Assembly (NCBI GenBank): GCA_017541995.1
Contig: JAFXYD010000058.1
Location: forward strand, 1-36,172
DNA: 36,172 nt
Origin: Oscillospiraceae bacterium
GTDB taxonomy: Bacteria > Bacillota > Clostridia > Oscillospirales > Oscillospiraceae
Direction: 5' to 3'
In this document: piece by piece, positions 30,623 to 36,172 of the stretch
Position numbering within the stretch: position 1 is the first letter of the stretch
How the letters are laid out: every line of letters begins with the position of its first letter
Notes under the pieces: generated by a model
Database searches by the model: none
Seen by the model: only the letters and a program-made list of their open reading frames with translations
Told to the model about the DNA's origin: nothing
Position numbers and translations under genes: made by a program

Positions 30623-31639
30623 ATGAGCGAGGATATCGCCTTTTCAGAAATCACACGGATCATTGAGGAAGCGCGGGGAAATGCCTACCGTAAGGTGAAC
30701 GAGGAGCTGATCCTCATGTACCGTCGGATCGGACAATTCCTCTCGGAACAATCCAAAACGGCAAGCTATGGCGATGGCTATATCGACGCGCTCTCCGCCT
30801 ATATTCAGCGGCAGTTTCCCGGCATCAAGGGCTTTGACCGGCGCGGGCTCTACCGTATGAAGCAGTTTTACGAGACCTACGCCGGAAATGAAAAAGTGTC
30901 AGCACTGCTGACACAATTGAGCTGGACCAATCATCTGCTCATTATGTCAGGAAGCAAAAGTGAAGAGGAGCGGGAATTCTATCTGCGCCTGGCGGTTCAG
31001 GAACACTACAGCTCCCGGCAGTTGGAGCGCCAAATGGACAGCGCATACTATGAACGGTATATGCTGTCCAGGGAAAAGCTGCTGCCGGAGGCAAAGGAAC
31101 CCAGGCAGAATCCTTTCCTGGATTCCTATGTGGTGGAGTTTCTGAACCTGCCGGATGTCTTCCATGAAAATGATTTCCGGAAGGCCTTGGTGCGGGGAAT
31201 GCGCAGCTTCATGCTGGAGCTTGGGAAGGACTTCACTTTTGTAGGTGAGGAATTTCCCATCCAGGTCGGTGGTGAGGATTACCGGATCGACCTGCTGTTT
31301 TTCCACCGCAGTCTTCGCTGTCTTGTGGCACTGGAACTGAAGGTCGGGAAATTCAAGCCGGAATACGTCTCCAAGATGGATTTCTATCTGGAGGGATTGG
31401 ATCGGCAGATCAAAAAGCCGGACGAAAACCCGAGCGTCGGCCTGCTGCTCTGCGCATCCAAGAATGACGAAGTGGTGGAATATGCTCTGAGCCGCACCCT
31501 GTCTCCAATGATGGTGGCACAGTATCACCTGCAGCTCCCTGATAAGGATATTCTGCGTAAGAAGCTGCAGGAGCTGTCCAGCCTGCCAGAGCAGATTGCA
31601 GAAGAGAACCGCCACAGCAATCCGGGAATTGCCGATTGA
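30623..31639 (+). CDS. DUF1016 (YhcG-type) PDDEXK nuclease domain protein
   Basis: A 338-residue protein. The N-terminal DUF1016_N region (about 1-155) has RRGLYRMKQFYETY and LSWTNHLLIM, the C-terminal part is the PDDEXK nuclease fold with D223 in YRIDLLFF and E238/K240 in ALELKVGKF. Members occur with restriction-modification and other defence genes; molecular function is not settled. It begins 18 bases after nrfA with no terminator, inside an otherwise metabolic cluster. Its codons are less GC-rich than those of its neighbours, which suggests later arrival. Its stop codon overlaps a promoter for the next gene. Confidence 0.88.
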   Translation: MSEDIAFSEITRIIEEARGNAYRKVNEELILMYRRIGQFLSEQSKTASYGDGYIDALSAYIQRQFPGIKGFDRRGLYRMKQFYETYAGNEKVSALLTQLSWTNHLLIMSGSKSEEEREFYLRLAVQEHYSSRQLERQMDSAYYERYMLSREKLLPEAKEPRQNPFLDSYVVEFLNLPDVFHENDFRKALVRGMRSFMLELGKDFTFVGEEFPIQVGGEDYRIDLLFFHRSLRCLVALELKVGKFKPEYVSKMDFYLEGLDRQIKKPDENPSVGLLLCASKNDEVVEYALSRTLSPMMVAQYHLQLPDKDILRKKLQELSSLPEQIAEENRHSNPGIAD

Positions 31640-31697
31640 CAATTCCCGCAAAACCCGATACAATAGCGGCAGAGGACCCATCCTCTGCCGCTTTTTC
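31636..31697 (+). promoter_or_regulatory. promoter for resB overlapping the DUF1016 stop, with terminator hairpin
   Basis: TTGACA (31636-31641) covers the DUF1016 stop codon; after 17 bases comes TACAAT (31659-31664). A hairpin AGCGGCAGAGG (31665-31675) / CCTCTGCCGCT (31682-31692) with TTTT directly follows. The hairpin would end the DUF1016 transcript, while the promoter restarts transcription for resB. Confidence 0.65.
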
Positions 31698-31714
31698 AGA
31701 AAGGGTACTGTACG

Positions 31715-32959
31715 ATGAAAAAAGTTTGGAAATTCCTGGGCTCCATGCAGTTTGCCATCATTTTGCTGGTGGTGCTGATCCTGGCCTGCGCCGGGGGGAG
31801 CTTTATTCCCCAGGGTCACAGCTACGAGCAGTACGCAGAGCTCTACTCCGAGCGGACTGCCGGGCTGATCCTGGGCCTGGGGCTGGACGACGTGTTCCAC
31901 GCCTGGTGGTTTTTGCTCATCACCGCCTTCCTCTGCGGCAATCTGCTGCTCTGCAACCTGATCCGCCTGCCCCAGCTGCTCCGGCGCAGCAAACAGGCCG
32001 ACGACCCCGCCCACCTGGGAGCTCCCTGCGTGGAGCTGGAGGGGATTCGGGACCCGGAGCCCATTTTTGCCCGGCTCCACATGCCCAAGGCGCGGGAAAC
32101 GACGGATGAAGCGGGCCGCCCGCTGCGGATCTCCGTGCAAAACCGGGTCGGCCTCTGGGGCGCCTGGGCCTGCCACCTGGGCATTCTGCTGCTGATTTTG
32201 GGCTTCGCTCTGGGGCAGATGACCAAGGAGGAGTACACGGTCTACGGGGTTCCGGGCGAGATCAAGCAGATCGGCGAGACGAGCTATTTTGTGAAGATCC
32301 ATGACTTCCGGGTGGATCGCTCCGAGAGCGGCTTCGTAGAGCAGTACACCACCAGCCTGACGGTGATCGACAACGCCGACGAGAACGATCCCATGTCCGT
32401 GGACGCCGTTGCCAGCGTCAACCACCCCGGCTCCGCCTTCGGCTTCAAGCTCTACCAGAACTCCATGGGGGACGCGGCCAAGCTGACGGTGCGGAAGGAT
32501 GGGAAGCTCCTCCAGGAGAGCTGGGCCTGCGCGGGGGACAGTGTTCCCATTCTGGAAACGCCTCTGTCTCTTCGCCTCCAGTCCGTCCTCCGGGAGGAGG
32601 CGGAGGAGGAGCGGAACCCAACGGGCTATGCCTATATGATCTTCGTGGGCGAGGAGTTCTACACCATGAACGTCCAGGGCCCGGGAGAGAGCATCCCCGA
32701 GCTGGGGCCCAACTATGAGGTCAGCTTCTCCGAGGCCCAGAGCTACACCCTGCTGCAGATCAAGCGGGACCGCTTCACCCCCTTGGCCTTTGCGGGGGGC
32801 CTCGTCACCCTGCTGGGCCTGCTGCTGGCCTTCTACCTGCAAGTCCGGAAGCTCTGGGCCGTCCAAAACGAGGACGGCACCTGGACGATCCGCGGCAGCT
32901 CCCCCAAGGGCGGAGCCCTTTACGCCGACCGGGTCAAGGAAGCCGCTGCCTCTTCGTAG
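31715..32959 (+). CDS. resB: cytochrome c biogenesis protein ResB (System II)
   Basis: A 414-residue membrane protein. Helices lie at about 11-30 (MQFAIILLVVLILACAGGSF), 60-80 (HAWWFLLITAFLCGNLLLCN), 150-170 and a last one near 350-370, with a large exported domain between the third and fourth. SFIPQGHSYEQYAELY and the KLYQNSMGD segment are family features. With CcsB it forms the haem transport and cytochrome c ligation complex outside the membrane. NrfA, with five haems, is the obvious client. AAAGGG precedes the ATG. A single CxxCK ligation site in NrfA may need a special ligase (in some bacteria), and none is seen. Confidence 0.93.
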   Translation: MKKVWKFLGSMQFAIILLVVLILACAGGSFIPQGHSYEQYAELYSERTAGLILGLGLDDVFHAWWFLLITAFLCGNLLLCNLIRLPQLLRRSKQADDPAHLGAPCVELEGIRDPEPIFARLHMPKARETTDEAGRPLRISVQNRVGLWGAWACHLGILLLILGFALGQMTKEEYTVYGVPGEIKQIGETSYFVKIHDFRVDRSESGFVEQYTTSLTVIDNADENDPMSVDAVASVNHPGSAFGFKLYQNSMGDAAKLTVRKDGKLLQESWACAGDSVPILETPLSLRLQSVLREEAEEERNPTGYAYMIFVGEEFYTMNVQGPGESIPELGPNYEVSFSEAQSYTLLQIKRDRFTPLAFAGGLVTLLGLLLAFYLQVRKLWAVQNEDGTWTIRGSSPKGGALYADRVKEAAASS

Positions 32960-32993
32960 GGGCGGCTCTTACCCCGAAGGGGTGAGCCGCCCG
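32956..32993. repeat. 'gtaggggcgg' interspersed palindrome
   Basis: GTAGGGGCGGCTCTTACCCC followed by GAAGGGGTGAGCCGCCC folds into a long hairpin right after the resB stop. It belongs to the same family as the copies at 35,835-36,021. Confidence 0.7.
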
Positions 32994-33074
32994 GCATTCG
33001 GAACGAATGCAATTTGCCGCAGGCAAATCCAGCACGGCTCCACAAAAAATATAAGTGGAAAGCGAGGGAAACCC

Positions 33075-33899
33075 ATGACCAATCTGCTGAACATCGAAAA
33101 CACCCTGTTTTACATCGTAATCTGCCTCTACTTCGCCGCCATGATCTTCTACTTCCTCTTCATCGCCCTGAAGAAGGACGGCGTGGCGAAGCTCGCCGCC
33201 ATCATCCAGGCCGTGGGTCTGCTGCTGCATACCGCGGCGCTGATCTGCCGGGGCATCGGGGCCGGGCGGCTGCCCATGACCAACCAGTATGAGTTTGCCA
33301 CCAGCTTCGCCTGGGGCCTTTGCCTGGTGAGTCTGATTTTCATTGCCCGGTTCAAATTCCCCGTCATCGGGGCCTTTGCCGCTCCGGTGATCCTTCTGCT
33401 CATCGGCTACGCCGCCATGCAGAGCAAGGAGGTCAAGGAGCTGATGCCCTCCCTGCGCTCCAGCTGGCTGGGCTTCCACGTCTCCACCGCCATCATCGCC
33501 TACGGCTCCTTCGGCGTCAGCTTCGTGCTGGGCATCATCTTCCTGCTGCGGGAGAAAATGCAGGACAAGGGCTTCTGGGATCGGCACGTCCCCGCCCGGG
33601 AGAAGCTGGATCTGATCTCCTACCGCTCCGTCTGCCTGGGCCTGCTGTTTCTGACCGTCACCATCGTCACCGGCGCCATCTGGGCGGAGCAGGCCTGGGG
33701 CTCCTACTGGTCCTGGGACCCCAAGGAGACCTGGTCTCTGGTGACCTGGCTGGTCTATGCCGTCTATCTCCACCTCCGCATCCGCCGGGACTGGAAGGGC
33801 AAGGCCGCCGCCATCTTCGCCGTGGCAGGCTTTGTGTGCGTCATGTTCACCTACATCGGCGTCAATACCTTCCTGCCGGGCATTCACAGCTACGCATAG
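33075..33899 (+). CDS. ccsB: cytochrome c biogenesis protein CcsB/ResC (WWD domain)
   Basis: A 274-residue membrane protein with about eight helices, start at the ATG 33075 (GCGAGGGA upstream). The haem-handling WWD motif is WGSYWSWDPKETWSLVTWL (around residues 213-231). Conserved histidines lie in LLLHTAAL, GFHVSTAI and near the C-terminus (FLPGIHSYA). It is the partner of ResB and moves haem to apocytochromes such as NrfA. The naming of this protein differs between species (CcsA, CcsB, ResC). It is separated from resB by a palindromic repeat. Confidence 0.93.
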   Translation: MTNLLNIENTLFYIVICLYFAAMIFYFLFIALKKDGVAKLAAIIQAVGLLLHTAALICRGIGAGRLPMTNQYEFATSFAWGLCLVSLIFIARFKFPVIGAFAAPVILLLIGYAAMQSKEVKELMPSLRSSWLGFHVSTAIIAYGSFGVSFVLGIIFLLREKMQDKGFWDRHVPAREKLDLISYRSVCLGLLFLTVTIVTGAIWAEQAWGSYWSWDPKETWSLVTWLVYAVYLHLRIRRDWKGKAAAIFAVAGFVCVMFTYIGVNTFLPGIHSYA

Positions 33900-33953
33900 C
33901 CTTCCCCTTGAGGGGAAGGTGCCCCAGTGCGCACACTGGGGCGGATGAGGTGG
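33900..33953. repeat. interspersed repeat made of two adjacent hairpins
   Basis: CCTTCCCCTTGAGGGGAAGG is followed by GCCCCAGTGCGCACACTGGGGC and CGGATGAGG. This composite occurs widely between genes in Oscillospiraceae-type genomes, from memory. It separates ccsB from the ABC transporter gene. Confidence 0.65.
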
Positions 33954-34028
33954 CGCTTCGATCAACCGGGCACACCGGGATTCCGGCATTGCCCGCCCGG
34001 AAGGAATGTCAAAATTCAGGAGAACCCT

Positions 34029-35816
34029 ATGAATCAGCAGGAAAAGCAATCAAATATCAAGGGCTCTGAGTCTCTGCGGGAGCTGCGGCGGCGCTGGAAG
34101 GACGGCACCTTCCGGGAGATCCTGGAGGACTGGAAGTGGATCTTCACCTATTCCAGGCGCTACAAGGGCGCCATTGCCTTCTATACCCTTCTGGGGATTC
34201 TCTCCACCACCCTGGGGCTGGTGGGGGCCGTGGCCAGCAAGCACGTCATCGACATCATCACCGGCTACCAGACCTCCAAGCTGGCGGTGCTGATTGTCAT
34301 CTACGTGGGCAGCACCCTCTTCAGCCTGGTGCTCAGCAGCCTCCTGGGCCGCATCTCTCTGAAGCTGGGCATCCGCATCGGCAACGACGTCCAGCGGGAC
34401 ATCTTCGACAAGATCATCGACGCCGACTGGGCGGCCCTGAACCGCTATGAGAGCGGCGACATCCTCAACCGCTTCTCCAACGACATCGGCACCGTGGGCA
34501 CCAACGCCGTGAGCTGGCTGCCCACCATCATCGTCTCCCTCTACCGCTTCGCCGCCACCTTCTTTGTGATCCTCCACTATGACTGGATCATGGCGGTTTT
34601 CGCCTTTGCCACGGCCCCGGCCCTGCTGCTGGCCTCCCGCTTCATCCTGCGCCGCCAGCGGGAGCACGGCAAGAAGGTCCGCAAAATGGCCAGCGAGGTC
34701 ATGAGCTTCGAGCTGGAGACCTTCTACAACATGGATACCATCAAGTCCTTCGGCATCACCGACCAGTACAGCGCCCGGCTCCGGGACTGGCAGGAGAAAT
34801 TCAAGAAGGTGAACCTGGACTACAATCTGTTTACCATCCAGACCAACGTCTTTCTCACGGTGCTGGGCTCCCTGGTGTCCATGGGGGCCTTTGGCTACTG
34901 CCTGTATCAGCTCTGGACCCACGCCATTACCTACGGCACCATGACCCTGTTCCTGCAGCAGACCTCCAAGCTCTCCGGGGCCTTTCAGAACGTCATCGGC
35001 ATCATCCCCAGCTTTCTGAATTCCTCCATCTCCGCCCACCGGATCCGGGAGCTGGTGGAGCTGCCCAAGGAGCACCACGTGGAGGCCAGCCGCTCCCTGC
35101 GGCAGAAGGCCGAGGGCGGCTTCACCGTGGAGCTGCGGGATCTGGACTTTGCCTACGTGGAGGACCGGACCGTGATCCGGGACTCCCGGCTCATTGCCTC
35201 CCCCGGGGAGATCGTGGCCCTGATCGGGGCCTCCGGGGAGGGCAAGACCACGCTGATCCGGCTGATTCTGGCCCTGGTGCGCCCCGGAAAGGGGCAGGCG
35301 CTGATTCGGGCCGCCGACGGCACGGAGTATGAGCTGAACGCGGAGACCCGCCGGCTCTTCTCCTACGTGCCCCAGGGCAACACCATCCTCTCCGGCACCA
35401 TCGCGGAGAATCTCCGCATGGGCAAGGCCGACGCCGACGAGGCGGAGATGGTCCGGGCCCTGGAGACCGCCTGCGCCTGGGAGTTTGTGCGGAAGCTGCC
35501 CGAGGGCATCCACACGAAGCTGGGCCGCCGGGGCAAGGGCCTCTCCGAGGGCCAGGCCCAGCGCATCGCCATTGCCCGGGCTGTGCTGCGCAACGCCCCC
35601 GTCCTTCTGCTGGACGAGGCCACCTCTGCCCTGGACGTGGCCACGGAGCGCCGGGTGCTGAAAAACGTCATGGAAAGCAATCCCCGCCGCACCTGCATCG
35701 TCACCACCCACCGGCCCACGGTGCTGAGCCTCTGCCGCCGGGTCTACCGGGTGGTGGATCAGACCGTCACCGAGCTGGACGAGGAGAGCTCCGCCAGGAT
35801 GGCCATGGAGTTTTAG
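34029..35816 (+). CDS. ABC exporter, fused membrane and ATPase domains
   Basis: A 595-residue half-transporter from the ATG at 34029 after AGGAG. A cytoplasmic N-terminus of about 45 residues precedes six transmembrane helices (about 45-345). The ATPase domain (about 365-585) carries Walker A GASGEGKTT, Q-loop SYVPQGN, the signature 'LSEGQAQRIAIARAVL' (LSEGQ for LSGGQ), Walker B VLLLDEATSALD and the switch histidine TTHRP. It should act as a homodimer or with a partner not encoded nearby, exporting a lipid, peptide or drug. The substrate cannot be predicted. The location after the cytochrome maturation genes might hint at a CydDC-like redox role, but the sequence does not clearly show that. 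Confidence 0.9.
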   Translation: MNQQEKQSNIKGSESLRELRRRWKDGTFREILEDWKWIFTYSRRYKGAIAFYTLLGILSTTLGLVGAVASKHVIDIITGYQTSKLAVLIVIYVGSTLFSLVLSSLLGRISLKLGIRIGNDVQRDIFDKIIDADWAALNRYESGDILNRFSNDIGTVGTNAVSWLPTIIVSLYRFAATFFVILHYDWIMAVFAFATAPALLLASRFILRRQREHGKKVRKMASEVMSFELETFYNMDTIKSFGITDQYSARLRDWQEKFKKVNLDYNLFTIQTNVFLTVLGSLVSMGAFGYCLYQLWTHAITYGTMTLFLQQTSKLSGAFQNVIGIIPSFLNSSISAHRIRELVELPKEHHVEASRSLRQKAEGGFTVELRDLDFAYVEDRTVIRDSRLIASPGEIVALIGASGEGKTTLIRLILALVRPGKGQALIRAADGTEYELNAETRRLFSYVPQGNTILSGTIAENLRMGKADADEAEMVRALETACAWEFVRKLPEGIHTKLGRRGKGLSEGQAQRIAIARAVLRNAPVLLLDEATSALDVATERRVLKNVMESNPRRTCIVTTHRPTVLSLCRRVYRVVDQTVTELDEESSARMAMEF

Positions 35817-35834
35817 CGAAAAGCCGCTCCGCCC

Positions 35835-36021
35835 GTAGGGGACGGGTTCCCCGTCCCGCACTTCCCGCCCCGCCCGTAGGGACGGCTCTCAGCCGTCCGC
35901 GTACCCCGCACGGACGAGGCAACAGGCAACAGGCAACAGGCAACAGACCCGCCCGTAGGGGCGGTCATTGACCGCCCGCCGTACCCCGCACCCCGCCGTA
36001 GCGGCGGTCATTGGCCGCCAC
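35835..36021. repeat. cluster of four 'gtaggg' palindromes
   Basis: GTAGGGGACGGGTTCCCCGTCCC (from 35835; given in parts here as arms GGGGACGGG/CCCGTCCC), GACGGCTCTCAGCCGTC (from 35881), GGGCGGTCATTGACCGCCC (from 35958) and GGCGGTCATTGGCCGCC (from 36002) each follow GTAG. They are short dyads without coding potential, probably non-autonomous interspersed elements. From 35817 to the window end no gene is seen. Confidence 0.65.
35919..35946. repeat. four tandem copies of the 7-mer GCAACAG
   Basis: Exact 4 x 7-base tandem array inside the palindrome cluster. Such an array may vary in copy number between strains through slippage. Confidence 0.9.
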
Positions 36022-36048
36022 ATGCACCCGGCCTCGGGCGAAGCGGGA

Positions 36049-36172
36049 ATTGAAAATTGAAAGTTGAAAATTGAAAATGTCGGTGTTTTCAAATTGCGAT
36101 TTGAAAACATTGAAAATGGGGACGGGGGAACGGATTGCCACGACCAGTCTGCGGACTGGTCTCGCAATGACA
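36049..36172. repeat. ATTGAAA tandem array, A/T hairpin and 'ggattgccac' repeat end
   Basis: Four 7-mers (ATTGAAA x2, GTTGAAA, ATTGAAA) lie at 36049-36076. A perfect hairpin TGTTTTCAAAT / ATTTGAAAACA follows at 36084-36109. The last 46 bases (CGGATTGCCACG... hairpin GACCAGTC/GACTGGTC ...CTCGCAATGACA) resemble a repeat common in Oscillospiraceae-type genomes, from memory. Confidence 0.65.

Noticed and set aside
30947-32866. 639-codon minus-strand frame
   Set aside because: It spans the opposite strand of two well-supported genes (DUF1016 and resB) and has no family resemblance.
34029-35816. CydC/CydD-type exporter linked to cytochrome assembly
   Set aside because: Only one gene is present, no cytochrome bd genes are near and no CydDC-specific residues were recognised; general ABC exporter kept.

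Overview
The window reads as chromosomal DNA of a strictly anaerobic, GC-rich gut Firmicute, most likely Oscillospiraceae/Ruminococcaceae-like Clostridia. This rests on the Rnf operon, Clostridia-type small families (DUF6076, DUF6809, DUF3990), AGGAGG ribosome binding sites, TTGACA/TATAAT promoters and the interspersed 'gtaggggcgg...' palindromes. The genus cannot be fixed from the sequence alone.

Left part (1 to about 15,212): accessory DNA that looks like the right end of an integrated element. A clear boundary lies at 15,213-15,267, where the 3' half of a tRNA-Leu(UAA), from anticodon loop to CCA and followed by a terminator, stands without a 5' half. That is the usual scar of tyrosine-recombinase integration into a tRNA gene. 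Inside the boundary are a partial RepA-like AAA ATPase, small mobile-element-type proteins, a DUF3990 ADP-ribosyltransferase-like toxin with its HTH antitoxin, a DUF6809 protein, decayed gene fragments, and an excisionase-like protein near the end. The main cargo is a LacI-controlled catabolic operon (5,475-14,380): an anion permease, a HyuA-type hydantoinase/oxoprolinase ATPase, an HExxH protein, a YhcH-type sugar anomerase, a KDG kinase, a hexulose-phosphate synthase / phosphohexuloisomerase pair and a KDPG aldolase. The lower half of the pathway (KDG to KDPG to pyruvate plus glyceraldehyde-3-phosphate) is clear. The starting substrate is not, which makes this the best candidate for an undescribed pathway.

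Middle part (15,300 to 23,800): a nitroreductase, an HxlR regulator coupled to a pyridoxamine-phosphate-oxidase-like flavoprotein, a flavodoxin-like reductase overlapping a membrane SpoIIE-type phosphatase, an unrecognised 594-residue protein with three internal repeats, and an ECF sigma factor whose next gene encodes a membrane-anchored serpin in the place where an anti-sigma factor is expected.

Right part (24,000 to 36,172): an energy-metabolism block. It holds a complete Rnf operon (rnfC, a fused rnfD-rnfG, rnfE, rnfA, rnfB), a pentahaem nitrite reductase NrfA without NrfH, and the System II cytochrome c maturation proteins ResB and CcsB/ResC needed to attach its haems. A DUF1016 (PDDEXK) nuclease gene sits between nrfA and resB. 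An ABC exporter and a cluster of interspersed palindromes end the window. The inferred theme is ferredoxin-driven ion pumping combined with respiratory nitrite ammonification.
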